A stretch of 64,000 nt of DNA, taken from positions 434,001 to 498,000 of the forward strand of contig NZ_JBANRM010000003.1 in NCBI RefSeq assembly GCF_037154085.1, given 5' to 3'. Positions 25,256 to 34,370 of the stretch are shown here, one piece after another. A model generated the notes under the pieces. The model had not been told where the DNA came from. It searched no databases and saw nothing but the letters and a program-made list of their open reading frames with translations. Positions within the stretch are counted from its first letter, which is position 1, and the number at the start of each line of letters is the position of its first letter. This DNA is from Andeanibacterium fulvum (GTDB lineage: Bacteria; Pseudomonadota; Alphaproteobacteria; Sphingomonadales; Sphingomonadaceae). The position numbers were made by a program, and so were the translations under genes.

Positions 25256-26596
25256 TCAATAGATGTCGCGGCTGTAACGTCCTTCGCCGAGCATCGCGTC
25301 CAGTTCGGCATCGCCCAGAACGTCCCGCAAGGCCGCATCGACACCTTCGCCCATCACCACGCTGCCGCAGACGAGGATCGCCGCGCCGCCGGCCACCCAG
25401 CCGCGCAGCATTTCCGCCGCGTGCCGCACTTCATCCTGCACGTAATGGCCAGTCTGCGCGCGCGAGAAGGCAAGGTCGACACGGGCCAGATGGCCCAGCC
25501 GCAGCCAATCGTCCAGCTCCCCGGCAAAGGGCCGGTCATGCAGCGGATCGCGCTCGCCATAGATCAGCCAGTTGCTCGTGCCCGGTCGCCGGGCCCTGAG
25601 GTGAGCGCGCAGCGAGGAAATGCCGGTACCATTGCCGATCAGCACCAGCGGCACTTCGGGGGCCGGCGTGTGGAAGCGCGGGTTGGAACGGATGCGCAGC
25701 GCCACATCTGCTCCGATCTCCGCTCGTTCGCACAGGAAGCCGGAGCCAAGGCCGCTGCGCCCCTCCTCGTCGCGGAACAGGCGCACCACCAGGCCCAACT
25801 CGCCTTCCTCCGGAATAGTGGCGAGGGAATAGTCGCGATGGGGCAATGCCGGCTTCGGCGCGAAGGCCTGTTCGACATCGCCGGGATAGACTTCCGCAAT
25901 GTCGCCCGCCGCCCATTCGGGCGTCTCGCCAGCGCAGGTAAGACGAATGCGGTACATCGGCCCGCCGGCACTTTCGGGATTGAGCAATTCGCGGCCCGCC
26001 AGCTTCCAGTGCGAATAGCTCGGCGCCTCCCAGTCCGGCAGGGCAGCGGAAGCACCGAACAGCCGCAGATTCTGCTGCCAATGGCGCAATGCCCCGGCAT
26101 CGCCCTGATCGACTTCCACCAGATCGGCCATTGGAACCGCGCCCGCATCGTGCAGCAGCCGGTCCAGCGCATGGCCGAAGGCGCAGAAATGCCGGTAATG
26201 CGTATCGCCCAGTGCCAGCACGGCATAATGCAGGCCAGAAAGATCGGGTTTCGCTGCAGCAAAGCGAGAGAGGAACCCGGCAGCATCGTCAGGCGGATCG
26301 CCCTCGCCGGTGGTCGCGGCAACGAACAAGGCTTGGCCCGCTTCGGCGAGCATCGCGGGGGTAACACTCGCCAGCGAACGCAGGGCGACCTTGCGGCCCG
26401 AAACCTCCAGCGCCTCGGCCGAAGCCTTGGCCAGAGCACTTGCCGTGCCCGTCTGGCTGGCATGGATCACCAGCACGGCACCGGGCTCCGCGGCAGGTTC
26501 CCGGCGCGCACGATGCCGCCAGACAGTCACGCCGACCAGCGCGAGCCATGTGAGGCAGGCAAGACCTGCGAGAAGGAAGCGCATATTATCGCTCAC
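25256..26596 (-). CDS. Membrane-anchored flavodoxin-FAD/NADPH reductase (CysJ-like, PiuB-type half)
   Basis: 446 aa. One N-terminal transmembrane helix (LLAGLACLTWLALVGVTVW) is followed by a flavodoxin domain (HASQTGTASALAKAS, then AATTGEGDPPDDAAGF and LALGDTHYRHFCAFG) and an FNR-type domain with HRDYSLATIP for FAD and LIGNGTGISSLRAHL plus WLIYGERD for NAD(P). It should pass electrons from NADPH through FAD/FMN to a membrane or periplasmic acceptor. In Pseudomonas PiuB the same modules appear fused to PepSY helices; here PepSY is a separate gene in the operon. The start overlaps the apbE stop (ATGA). Confidence 0.87.
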   Translation of the reverse strand: MSDNMRFLLAGLACLTWLALVGVTVWRHRARREPAAEPGAVLVIHASQTGTASALAKASAEALEVSGRKVALRSLASVTPAMLAEAGQALFVAATTGEGDPPDDAAGFLSRFAAAKPDLSGLHYAVLALGDTHYRHFCAFGHALDRLLHDAGAVPMADLVEVDQGDAGALRHWQQNLRLFGASAALPDWEAPSYSHWKLAGRELLNPESAGGPMYRIRLTCAGETPEWAAGDIAEVYPGDVEQAFAPKPALPHRDYSLATIPEEGELGLVVRLFRDEEGRSGLGSGFLCERAEIGADVALRIRSNPRFHTPAPEVPLVLIGNGTGISSLRAHLRARRPGTSNWLIYGERDPLHDRPFAGELDDWLRLGHLARVDLAFSRAQTGHYVQDEVRHAAEMLRGWVAGGAAILVCGSVVMGEGVDAALRDVLGDAELDAMLGEGRYSRDIY

Positions 26597-27594
26597 AGAT
26601 CGGCCATGGCCCGCGCATGCGAGGATAGCGTCCGCCGCCAGCCCTGCCCGTCACGCTCGATCACGATAGCGGCCACCTGTGCCTTTTCAGCCAGCGCAAG
26701 ACCCGCATCCATGCCAAGCACGGTGATCGCTGTCGCCAGCGCATCGGCGATCATGCATTCGGAATGGAGCACGGTGACGCAGGCCGGAGGATCGACCAGC
26801 GGCGCGCCGCTACGCGGGTCGATGGAATGAGCCATGCGGCGTCCATCGATCTCCACAAAGCGGCGGTAATCGCCCGAAGTGGCAATCGCCATGTCCAGCA
26901 GGCCCACGCGGACCGGAGCAAGATCGGCGCTAGGCGGCACTTCCAGTTCCACCCACCAGGGATAGGCATCGGGTTTCAGCCCGCGCGCGATCAGTTCCCC
27001 GCCAAGCTCGAACAGGAATGAGCGATGGCCGGCCTGCTCCAGCGCCCGCGCTACCCGGTCGAGCCCATGGCCCTTGGCAATGCCCGAGAAATCGAGCCGC
27101 AGCCCGCCGGGCTGGCGTGCACGGCGGCTCGTTTCATCCAGTTCCAGCTTCTGCCAGCCGGACAGGGCCAAGGCCTGCGCCAGTGCATCGGGCAGCGGCG
27201 GAATATGTTCGACCGCGACCGGACCGAAGCCCCACAGGTCCACTACCGCACCCAGCGTGGGATCGAAGGCCCCGTCCGTCACGCGGGCCATGGCAAGTGC
27301 CCCACGCAGAACGTGGAAGAAGCCGGGCGACAGCACATGCCAGCTTCCCGCCTCGGCGCGATTGAAGCGCGAGATTTCGGAATCCCACTCCCACTGGCTC
27401 ATTTCGCGGACGACCGCATCCAGCTCGCTCTGCACCAGTGCCTCAAGCGCCTGCGAGTCCGCATCGCCGGACAGGTCCAGCGACCAGCGCGTGCCCATGG
27501 AGGCGCCGGACAGGGCATGACGCCCCTCGCCGGCAGAGCGCACCAGCCGACCCGGCTCCACCTCCGGCGGCAACAGGACCAGTGTTTCGCTCAC
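26593..27594 (-). CDS. apbE: FAD:protein FMN transferase (ApbE family)
   Basis: 333 aa. Recognisable motifs are GASMGTRWSLDL, MSQWEWDSEISRFNRAEAG, DGAFDPTLGAVVDLWGFGP, LDFSGIAKGHGLDRVA and IATSGDYRRF followed by SIDPRSGAPL. ApbE moves FMN from FAD onto a threonine of target proteins in the periplasm, usually D/S-x-x-x-A/S-T motifs. No signal peptide is evident. The start is GTG at 27594 with GGAG upstream. It is sandwiched between a DUF4198 gene and the flavin reductase gene, so its likely client is a component of this electron-transfer module. Confidence 0.9.
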   Translation of the reverse strand: MSETLVLLPPEVEPGRLVRSAGEGRHALSGASMGTRWSLDLSGDADSQALEALVQSELDAVVREMSQWEWDSEISRFNRAEAGSWHVLSPGFFHVLRGALAMARVTDGAFDPTLGAVVDLWGFGPVAVEHIPPLPDALAQALALSGWQKLELDETSRRARQPGGLRLDFSGIAKGHGLDRVARALEQAGHRSFLFELGGELIARGLKPDAYPWWVELEVPPSADLAPVRVGLLDMAIATSGDYRRFVEIDGRRMAHSIDPRSGAPLVDPPACVTVLHSECMIADALATAITVLGMDAGLALAEKAQVAAIVIERDGQGWRRTLSSHARAMADL

Positions 27595-27622
27595 ATCCGG
27601 CTCCGGACGGCGCCCCTTCGGA

Positions 27623-28546
27623 TCAGGGCGCCATCACCTCGACATTGGCAGTGTACTGGAAACGGCGGCCGGTAATGCCCGGGCGCGGCGAGGTCTCGTC
27701 GCTGAAGGATGCGTGGACCCAATAGAGCCCGGCAGCCGGCCAATCGAGCACCGCTTCGCCCTTGGCGTCGGTCGTGACCGTGATCGTGCCCTGATCGTCA
27801 CGGAAGCGGCGGCCATCGGGAGTAGCCTCGACCTCGATGCCTGCTGCCGGCTTGCCATCCACCAGGAAGCGGAAAGTGGCAGGTTCGCCCGCGATCAGAT
27901 CGGCCGGATGCGTAACCGGCTCCATCTCGAGGCCGGTGCCCGACAGGCGCAGATCGCTGGGCATGCCCAGTGTCACGAACACGAAATTGCGATTGCTGGT
28001 GGCGTTCAGCTTGATGTCGGTCGCGCCTTCCGGCGGAGTGAAATCCGCAGTGGCCGGCACCATCATGGCATTACCGGCACCGCCCGGTCCACCGGGCCCG
28101 CCGGGAGCGCCGGGTCCGCCAGGACCGCCCGGGGCCGCGCCGGGGGCACCCGGCCCACCCTGCGCGCCCGGAGGCGGGCCACCACGGCCGCCCACGCGAT
28201 ATTCCTGATCGCCCAGCTTGTAGCTGCCGCTCACGCTCACGCTTTCCGTGCCAATCTGCCACGTACCCTGCTGGGTCAGGTGCAGGTCGAAGGTGCTGCG
28301 CAGCTGGCCGGTCGAGCCGTTCTCGATCTTGGCTTCGCTGCCATCGGGCGCGACTGCCTTGATCATGTTGAGGCCCATCGGGCGGTGATCGGCATTGTAG
28401 ACATCGGTGGATGCGGCAACGTCGAACGTCACCCAGCCATCCTCACCCGCCACCGTGGTGGTGGAAGGCTTGATCCAGGCATTATGTGCCTGAAGCGGCG
28501 CGGCGACGAGAATGGCGGCGGCTGCCAGAAGGATCTTGCGGTTCAT
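27623..28546 (-). CDS. DUF4198-family exported protein with collagen-like Gly-Pro insert
   Basis: 307 aa. A signal peptide ends at APLQA, leaving a mature N-terminal His (HNAWIKPST), a DUF4198 hallmark suggesting metal binding. The two beta domains (about residues 21-115 and 160-307, the latter with LIAGEPATFRFLVDGKPAAGIEVEAT) are split by about 40 residues of Gly/Pro/Ala-rich sequence (119-158) made of GGPGAPG-like triplets. It is expected to be a periplasmic or surface protein of the iron/flavin module. It is 15 bp downstream of the DUF2271 gene. Confidence 0.85.
   Translation of the reverse strand: MNRKILLAAAAILVAAPLQAHNAWIKPSTTTVAGEDGWVTFDVAASTDVYNADHRPMGLNMIKAVAPDGSEAKIENGSTGQLRSTFDLHLTQQGTWQIGTESVSVSGSYKLGDQEYRVGGRGGPPPGAQGGPGAPGAAPGGPGGPGAPGGPGGPGGAGNAMMVPATADFTPPEGATDIKLNATSNRNFVFVTLGMPSDLRLSGTGLEMEPVTHPADLIAGEPATFRFLVDGKPAAGIEVEATPDGRRFRDDQGTITVTTDAKGEAVLDWPAAGLYWVHASFSDETSPRPGITGRRFQYTANVEVMAP
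28073..28192 (-). repeat. Gly-Pro-rich collagen-like low-complexity repeat inside the DUF4198 gene
   Basis: Codes for roughly 40 residues with Gly at nearly every third position (GGPGAPG, GGPGGPG units). At DNA level it is an imperfect array of CCNGGN repeats, prone to slippage and length change. Confidence 0.75.
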
Positions 28547-28560
28547 GGCTCTTCTCCGGT

Positions 28561-29070
28561 TCAGGGCTTGATGGTGGCCTTGACGGCCCCAAGTTCGGTC
28601 CGGCCACTGGCCGAAGCGGTTGCGCTCTTGCCGTTCCAGGTGAACGGCAAGGTTACCTGTTCGCGGCCGCCTTCCTCGCGGGAGGCTTCAACGACCAGCG
28701 CGTAATTGCCGGGCTTGAGATTACCCACGTCGAGGCGAACCTTCTGCGCCCCCGGAGCGCGGGTCGCGCCGGTCACGGCATCGGCGGGCTTGGCCGCATT
28801 GCGTCCGCCCTTGCGCCACCAGGTGCGCAGATCGCGCAGCCACTTGGTGCCGCCATTTTCGCGATTGTCGTAGTCATACCACACGGCCAGCGTGCGGATA
28901 TTGGGCTGACCAACCTGCTCCAGCCAGATGGCGACATAGGGGCGGTGATATTCGGCAACCTTCAGCTGCGGGATGGTAACCGTCAATTCGACCGTACCGG
29001 CTGCGGCGGGGGCCGAAAGGCCGGCTGCAGCGGCGCCAGTGAACAGTACGCGATAGGCAATGGGGGACAT
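28561..29070 (-). CDS. DUF2271 domain-containing exported protein
   Basis: 169 aa with a signal peptide (VLFTGAAAAGLSAPAAAG). The DUF2271 core reads VELTVTIPQLKVAEYHRPYV, then AIWLEQ, LAVWYD, KWLRDLRTWWRKGG and VTGATRAPG, ending in a beta-strand-rich region. The family is found beside PepSY and DUF4198 genes; biochemical function is not established. VTGATRAP could be an ApbE flavinylation-type site (D-A-V-T-G-A-T: D-x-x-T-G-A-T), which resembles the NqrC-like S/D-G-A-T motif. ATG at 29070 with AGGTGA upstream was chosen; the open frame continues to 29628 out of family. Confidence 0.85.
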   Translation of the reverse strand: MSPIAYRVLFTGAAAAGLSAPAAAGTVELTVTIPQLKVAEYHRPYVAIWLEQVGQPNIRTLAVWYDYDNRENGGTKWLRDLRTWWRKGGRNAAKPADAVTGATRAPGAQKVRLDVGNLKPGNYALVVEASREEGGREQVTLPFTWNGKSATASASGRTELGAVKATIKP

Positions 29071-29075
29071 GTCTC

Positions 29076-29735
29076 TCACCTGTGTACGAAAAGGAGCATG
29101 AAGATCAGCGGCAGCAGCAGGCCGAAGCCCACCACTGGCCAGGTGGACGGCCGGGTACGCGCATGCAGCTGGAGCAGCACGAGGCCAGTGATGGAAAAGA
29201 CCAGGCAGGCGACCGCGAAAATGTCGATGAACCACGACCAGGCGAGGCCGGTGTGGCGGCCCTTGTGCAGATCGTTGAAATAGGAAATCCAGCCGTGATC
29301 GACCGTTTCGTAACGGGCCTCGCCCGTCTCGCGGTCGATCGTCAGCGTGGCATCCCCGCCCGGACGGGGCATGGGCACGAACACCTCGTATTCCGACCAT
29401 TCCGCAATCGCATCGGCGAGCGAAATTTCCAGCTTCTGTTCCAGCCAGTGGCGTGCACTGGGCGGCAGAGGCTGCTTTGCCCCCTCCTCGACCGGGCGCT
29501 GCAAGGCCTCCAGCGGGGCGGCATCCAGAGTAACGGTCTGTTCGCGCGTAACCGGCTCGCCGGCAATGTCGCCCGCGTGATTGAGCGTGATGCCGGTAAT
29601 GGCGAACAGCAGCATGCCGGCAAGGCACAGGCCCGAACTGATCCAGTGCCAGCGATGCACCTGACGCAGCCAGAAACCACGGCTGCGGCTGGCGGCAATC
29701 AACTGGCCAGAAGAATCGGAATCGCTACGGGTCAC
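29076..29735 (-). CDS. PepSY-associated transmembrane protein (PiuB-like half)
   Basis: About 219 aa. The first helix region FWLRQVHRWHWISSGLCLAG carries the H-R-W-H motif of PepSY_TM proteins, followed by LLFAITGITLNHAG. Further histidines sit in YFNDLHKGRHTGLAWSWF before helix three, and a fourth helix closes the protein. The paired histidines probably ligate haem or pass electrons across the membrane from the cytoplasmic flavin reductase. Start is uncertain: GTG 29735 (AGGCGA upstream) is preferred because an iron-regulator-like sequence lies just before it; TTG at 29771 is the longest option. Confidence 0.83.
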   Translation of the reverse strand: MTRSDSDSSGQLIAASRSRGFWLRQVHRWHWISSGLCLAGMLLFAITGITLNHAGDIAGEPVTREQTVTLDAAPLEALQRPVEEGAKQPLPPSARHWLEQKLEISLADAIAEWSEYEVFVPMPRPGGDATLTIDRETGEARYETVDHGWISYFNDLHKGRHTGLAWSWFIDIFAVACLVFSITGLVLLQLHARTRPSTWPVVGFGLLLPLIFMLLFVHR

Positions 29736-29754
29736 AGGACGTCGCCTATCGCTA

Positions 29755-29771
29755 TCGCAAATCACTCGCAA
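29755..29771 (-). promoter_or_regulatory. Weak iron-regulator-like sequence before the PepSY operon
   Basis: On the minus strand, TTGCGAGTGATTTGCGA carries two TTGCGA units and resembles the dyad upstream of the siderophore receptor. It lies 20 bp before GTG 29735. Similarity is partial. Confidence 0.3.
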
Positions 29772-29926
29772 GAATAATCCTGCCTGCAGGCGGCTTTAGT
29801 TGCCGGGCGGATCGGCTGTCTTTGTATCGTGTTGATCTCGCCAAGGCTTCCGGTCTTCGGTCGCAAAAGGTATCACGCAGACGAACGCCGGCGACATGCC
29901 GGACTATCGGGGGGCGCCGACCGCAA

Positions 29927-30664
29927 ATGAGCCGCAGCGAGGACAGCAGCGCCATCCCGGGCGACCTCGCCTTTCGCGGCGTCGCGCTCGAGAAGACCTA
30001 TCAGACCGGCGAAACGACCGTGCGCGCCCTGCGCGAGGTGGACCTTGCGATCCCTCGCAGCGAAATTCTGGTGCTGCTGGGGCCTTCGGGCAGCGGCAAG
30101 TCCACCTTGCTCAACATCATCGGCGGACTCGACCGGCCGACCAGCGGCCAGCTCTTCTACGGCGACACCGAACTGACCGCGCTGGACGATCACGACCTCA
30201 CCCGGTTCCGCCGGTCCGAAATCGGTTTCATCTTTCAGTTCTACAATCTCATCCCCAGCCTGACCGCTGAGGAGAACGTCCGCCTCGTCACCGATATTGC
30301 CGAAAACCCGATGCACCCGGCCGAGGCACTCGAAATGGTCGGACTGGCCGAACGGCGTAACCATTATCCTGCCCAGCTTTCCGGCGGCGAGCAGCAGCGC
30401 GTGGCCGTCGCCCGCGCCATCGCCAAGCGGCCGGGCGTGCTGCTGTGCGACGAGCCGACCGGCGCGCTGGACAGCAGCACCGGGGTACGCGTGCTCGAAA
30501 CGCTGGAGCGCGCCCATCGGGAACTCGGCACGACAGTCGTGGTCATCACTCACAATGTCGGCATCGCCGCCATGGCCCACCGCGTGTTCCATTTCCTCGA
30601 CGGCCGGATCGCGCGCGAAGTGGTGAACGAAAGCCCGATCGATCCGAAGGACATCGCCTGGTGA
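29927..30664 (+). CDS. ABC transporter ATP-binding protein (LolD/MacB/DevA type)
   Basis: 245 aa. Walker A is GPSGSGKST, the Q-loop follows in FIFQFYNLIPSLTAEENV, the signature is LSGGEQQRVAVARAI, Walker B is VLLCDEPTGALD and the H-loop is VITHN. PTGALD and the overall pattern are those of the MacB/LolD/DevA group that drives FtsX-type permeases. ATG at 29927 was chosen because homology starts soon after; the frame is open from 29822. The permease gene begins 8 bp after its stop and the adaptor overlaps the permease, making a DevBCA-like export operon. Confidence 0.92.
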   Translation: MSRSEDSSAIPGDLAFRGVALEKTYQTGETTVRALREVDLAIPRSEILVLLGPSGSGKSTLLNIIGGLDRPTSGQLFYGDTELTALDDHDLTRFRRSEIGFIFQFYNLIPSLTAEENVRLVTDIAENPMHPAEALEMVGLAERRNHYPAQLSGGEQQRVAVARAIAKRPGVLLCDEPTGALDSSTGVRVLETLERAHRELGTTVVVITHNVGIAAMAHRVFHFLDGRIAREVVNESPIDPKDIAW

Positions 30665-30671
30665 GTGGCGC

Positions 30672-33038
30672 ATGATCCAGGCGCTGGACCTCAAGTTGCT
30701 GCGCGACCTGTGGCGCATGCGTGGACAGGCTCTGGCGATCGCCCTGGTGCTGGCCGCCGCAACCGCGACCTATGTCCTCTCGGTCGGCGTCCATGGCTCG
30801 CTCAGTGCCACGCGCGATGCCTATTACGCACGCAATCACTTTGCCGATATCTTTGCAGGCATGACCCGCGCCCCGCGCGGCATCGTCCAGCGGATCGCCG
30901 ACATACCGGGCGTCCAGCGGGCGGAAGGCAACATCGTCCAATATGCCACGCTGGACATTCCCGGACGCAGCGAGCCGATGCGGGCGCTGATCAATTCGGT
31001 GGACGAAGCAGGGCGTAATCACCTCAACCTCGTCACCCTGCGCAAGGGCCGCATGCCCCAGCCCGGCCATACGGGCGAAGTCGTTGCCGATGAATCCTTC
31101 CTTCAGGCCAACGGCATGGATGTCGGTAGCCGCATCGTGGCGCAGATCTATGGCAGGCGCCAGGAACTGGTGGTGGTGGGGATCGGCCTTGCCCCCAATT
31201 ACATCTATGCCCTACCCCCCGGTGACCTGATCCCCGACGAGAAGCGCTTCGGCATCTTCTGGATGGGCCGCAAGGGGCTGGAGGCCGTGACCGACCGGCG
31301 GGAGGCGATCAACAACATCTCCATCACACTGGAGCGCGGCGCTTCCGAGCCGGAAGTCATCCGCAAGCTCGACACGATCCTCCAGCCATATGGCGGCACC
31401 GGGGCCTATGGGCGGGAAGATCAGCTCTCGCACGCTTTCCTCGACAGCGAACTCAAACAGCTGGACGCGATGACCAAAGTGATCCCCCCGGTCTTCCTGA
31501 TCGTGTCCACGTTCCTGGTCTATATCGTGCTCGGCCGCATGATCCGCACGGAGCGCGAGCAGATCGGCCTCATCAAGGCCTTCGGCTATTCCAACCGGGC
31601 AATCGGCTGGCACTACCTGAAATTCGCCCTGGCCATTGCCGCGCTTGCCTTCGTGCTCGGCTCGCTGGCAGGCATGTGGATGGGCGGCGCGATGACGCGG
31701 CTTTATGCCCAATATTACCGTTTCCCGATCCTGTTCTACCAGCTTTCGCCGCAGGTCTTTCTCGGGGCCGGAGCGCTGGCCTTCGGTGCCGCCGGCCTCG
31801 GGGCACTGGGCGGCGTACGCTCCGCCATGAGGCTCAATCCAGCCGTAGCCATGGCCCCGCCACCTCCGCCGATCTATCGCGCGGGGCTGGTCGAGCGACT
31901 GGGGCGAAAGGCAGGCTTCACCTCAATCGGCCACATGATCGCGCGCCACATCGCGCGCTGGCCGGGCCGCTCCGCCATCACGGCCTTCGGCGTAGCGCTC
32001 TCGATGGGGCTCTTGTTCTCGACCATCCAGTTCGTCGATGCGAGCGGGGCGATGCTCGACCAGTTCTTCTTCCGCGCCCAGCATCAGGACCTCACGGTCA
32101 CTTTCACCGAGCCTCAGAACGAGGATGCGGTCTACGCCCTCGCCCAGCTTCCCGGCGTGCTGGATGTGGAAACGACCCGCGCTTTGCCCGTGCGGATGCG
32201 GCTGGGCAACCGGATGGAGCGCACCGCGATCGAGGGCTCCTCCCCCGATGCACGCCTTACGGCCCGGATCGACAGCGCAGGCGAGATCGTTTCCCTGCCC
32301 CCTGCGGGCCTGATGCTCAGCAGCCAACTCGCAGGCCAGATCGGCGCACGCGTGGGGGACCGAGTAGACGTAGAGATGCTCGGCGGGCGCCGAACCCGAA
32401 CGGAACTGCCCGTGGTCCGCGTCATCGACGAGATCGTGGGCGCCCGCGCCTATGCCAGCGACGAGACTTTGGCGCGCCTTGCCCGCGATGCCACGCCCGT
32501 CGGGGCCGCGCTCGTCCGGATCGACCCGGCCGCGCGCGATGACATCCTGCGGCGCCTCAAGGGCATGCCAGTGGTGCTGGGGGTGACGGAGCGCGAAGCC
32601 GCCCTCGCCAAGTTCAAGGAAGTGATCGACAGCAATCTGCTGACGATGATCGGCTTCTACATCGCCTTTGCCTGCGCCATCACCGTGGGCGTGGTCTACA
32701 ACAGCGCGCGCATCCTCTTTTCCGAACGTGCGCACGAACTCGCGACCCTGCGGGTGCTGGGCTATCACCGCAGCGAAGTGGCGATCGTGCTGCTGGGCGA
32801 ACTGGCTTTGCTGGTAGTCGTCGCGATACCGTTTGGCGGACTGATCGGGTACTGGCTGGCTCATCTGATGATGGCCCTGTTCAGTTCCGACCTGTTCCGC
32901 CTGCCTTTCGCGGCGTCGAACGCCAGCTATGGCTATGCCGCGCTGGTGGTGCTGCTCGCGTCGATGGCGACGGCAATGGCAGTCGCCCGGCGAGTGATGA
33001 AGCTGGATATGGTCAGGGTCCTCAAGGCGAGGGAATGA
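30672..33038 (+). CDS. FtsX-type ABC transporter permease, two-module
   Basis: 788 aa with an N-terminal helix, a large periplasmic domain (about 45-270), three helices (270-390), then a second FtsX unit with another periplasmic domain (about 440-640) and three C-terminal helices. LGRMIRTEREQIGLIKAFGY and the later SERAHELATLRVLGYHRSEV are the twin cytoplasmic coupling motifs of duplicated FtsX permeases. It probably moves a lipophilic compound, lipoprotein or lipid mechanically across the envelope with its adaptor. GTG-free start at ATG 30672; its stop overlaps the adaptor start (ATGATG). Confidence 0.9.
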   Translation: MIQALDLKLLRDLWRMRGQALAIALVLAAATATYVLSVGVHGSLSATRDAYYARNHFADIFAGMTRAPRGIVQRIADIPGVQRAEGNIVQYATLDIPGRSEPMRALINSVDEAGRNHLNLVTLRKGRMPQPGHTGEVVADESFLQANGMDVGSRIVAQIYGRRQELVVVGIGLAPNYIYALPPGDLIPDEKRFGIFWMGRKGLEAVTDRREAINNISITLERGASEPEVIRKLDTILQPYGGTGAYGREDQLSHAFLDSELKQLDAMTKVIPPVFLIVSTFLVYIVLGRMIRTEREQIGLIKAFGYSNRAIGWHYLKFALAIAALAFVLGSLAGMWMGGAMTRLYAQYYRFPILFYQLSPQVFLGAGALAFGAAGLGALGGVRSAMRLNPAVAMAPPPPPIYRAGLVERLGRKAGFTSIGHMIARHIARWPGRSAITAFGVALSMGLLFSTIQFVDASGAMLDQFFFRAQHQDLTVTFTEPQNEDAVYALAQLPGVLDVETTRALPVRMRLGNRMERTAIEGSSPDARLTARIDSAGEIVSLPPAGLMLSSQLAGQIGARVGDRVDVEMLGGRRTRTELPVVRVIDEIVGARAYASDETLARLARDATPVGAALVRIDPAARDDILRRLKGMPVVLGVTEREAALAKFKEVIDSNLLTMIGFYIAFACAITVGVVYNSARILFSERAHELATLRVLGYHRSEVAIVLLGELALLVVVAIPFGGLIGYWLAHLMMALFSSDLFRLPFAASNASYGYAALVVLLASMATAMAVARRVMKLDMVRVLKARE

Positions 33039-34192
33039 TGCTGCAGAAGATCAGGAACTGGCGCTGGGCTATTGCAATCGGGCTGCTGCTGGCGGCGGCC
33101 CTCGCCTACAGCCTGTGGCCTGAGGCGACGCCGGTGGACCTCGGGAAAGTGACGCGTGGCCCGATGGCGGTTGGCGTGACGGATGACGGCGTCACGCGCG
33201 AGAAGGAGCTTTACACAGTCTCCGCCCCTGTGACCGGCTATGCCGAGCGGCTGACACTGGAGGCGGGAGACCGAGTGGAACGCGGGCAGCTCCTCACCCG
33301 CATGCGCAGCCGCCTTTCCGCCCCGCTGGACCGGCGCACTCAGGAGGAACTGCGCGGCGCGCTGGGCGCCGCCCGCGCCTCCGAACGCGCGGCTTCGGCC
33401 ACGCTCGAACAAAGCCAGCGCGATCTTGCCCGGGCCGAGGCACTGGCGAAGGACGGGTTCCTCTCCCGCGCACAACTGGAAAGCAATCGCACCCGGGTCT
33501 CGACCGGGCGCGCCCAGCTCGAACTGGCCCGCGCCGACATTCGCCGGATCGAAGCCTCACTCGGCGATGGCGGCCGCAGTGGCACGGGTGCGCCTGTCGA
33601 CGTGCGCGCACCGGTAAGCGGCGCCGTGTTGGTGGTGCCCGACAAGAGCGAGGGCATCATTGCCGAAGGTACTCCCATCGCGACCATCGGCGATCCTTCC
33701 AAGATAGAGATCGTGATCGACCTCCTCTCCCGCGAGGCAGTACGTGTGAAGCCGGGCGACCGGGCCGAGATAACCCAATGGGGCGGCCCTCGCCCGCTGA
33801 TCGGCCATGTGAAATATATCGAGCCCTACGGCCGGCTGAAAATCTCCGCCCTCGGCATCGAGGAGCAGCGAGTGAATGTCATCATCGGCTTCGACCCCGC
33901 CACTGCCAGCCAGGCCGCGCGGCTGGGCCACGGCTATCAGGTGGATGCCACGATCATCCTGTGGAGCAATGACGCCGCCCTGCGAGTACCCGTCGGCGCC
34001 CTGTTCCGCGGCCAGGACGGCGCCTGGCGCGTCTTCGTGAACGAAGACGGCCGCGCCCACGAACGCAAGGTGAAGCTGGGCCAGATCAACGACGAATTCG
34101 CCGAAGTGCTTGGCGGGTTGGAGGAAGGCGCCAGCGTGGTGCTGAACCCTGGGAATGCGTTGAGGAATCGGGACAGGATCAAGAGGCGGTGA
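33035..34192 (+). CDS. HlyD/DevB-family periplasmic adaptor subunit
   Basis: 385 aa. One N-terminal membrane anchor (WAIAIGLLLAAALAYSLW), then a lipoyl half-motif (VSAPVTGYAERLTLEAGDRV), a coiled-coil hairpin (about residues 95-175) and the second lipoyl half (VRAPVSGAVLVVPDKSEGII), followed by beta-barrel and membrane-proximal domains. It bridges the FtsX permease to an outer-membrane channel such as TolC, which is not encoded nearby. Overlaps the permease stop by 4 bp. Substrate unknown; the proximity to iron genes hints at siderophore or cell-envelope traffic, but nothing in the sequence proves it. Confidence 0.88.
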   Translation: MMLQKIRNWRWAIAIGLLLAAALAYSLWPEATPVDLGKVTRGPMAVGVTDDGVTREKELYTVSAPVTGYAERLTLEAGDRVERGQLLTRMRSRLSAPLDRRTQEELRGALGAARASERAASATLEQSQRDLARAEALAKDGFLSRAQLESNRTRVSTGRAQLELARADIRRIEASLGDGGRSGTGAPVDVRAPVSGAVLVVPDKSEGIIAEGTPIATIGDPSKIEIVIDLLSREAVRVKPGDRAEITQWGGPRPLIGHVKYIEPYGRLKISALGIEEQRVNVIIGFDPATASQAARLGHGYQVDATIILWSNDAALRVPVGALFRGQDGAWRVFVNEDGRAHERKVKLGQINDEFAEVLGGLEEGASVVLNPGNALRNRDRIKRR

Positions 34193-34305
34193 GGTGGGTG
34201 GGCCGCTGGCATACGGCGATAAAGGGCCTACAGTTCGACAATTTCTTGTTCTTCGTCTTTAACACATTTGTCGCATATCTGATTTTTAGATGTCGCAACA
34301 CAAAA

Positions 34306-34341
34306 GAAGGGTGCCCGGCTAGGTCGGACCGGACACCCTTC
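34306..34341 (-). terminator. Terminator hairpin between convergent genes
   Basis: Arms 34306-34318 (GAAGGGTGCCCGG) and 34329-34341 (CCGGACACCCTTC) form a 13-bp stem with one mismatch. Read on the minus strand it is followed by TTTTGTGTT, so it best serves as the intrinsic terminator of the TbpB-like lipoprotein gene; it would also fold in the adaptor transcript. Confidence 0.8.
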
Positions 34342-34370
34342 CCCCCGTTAAGGAGCTCTTTTCGTCGACG

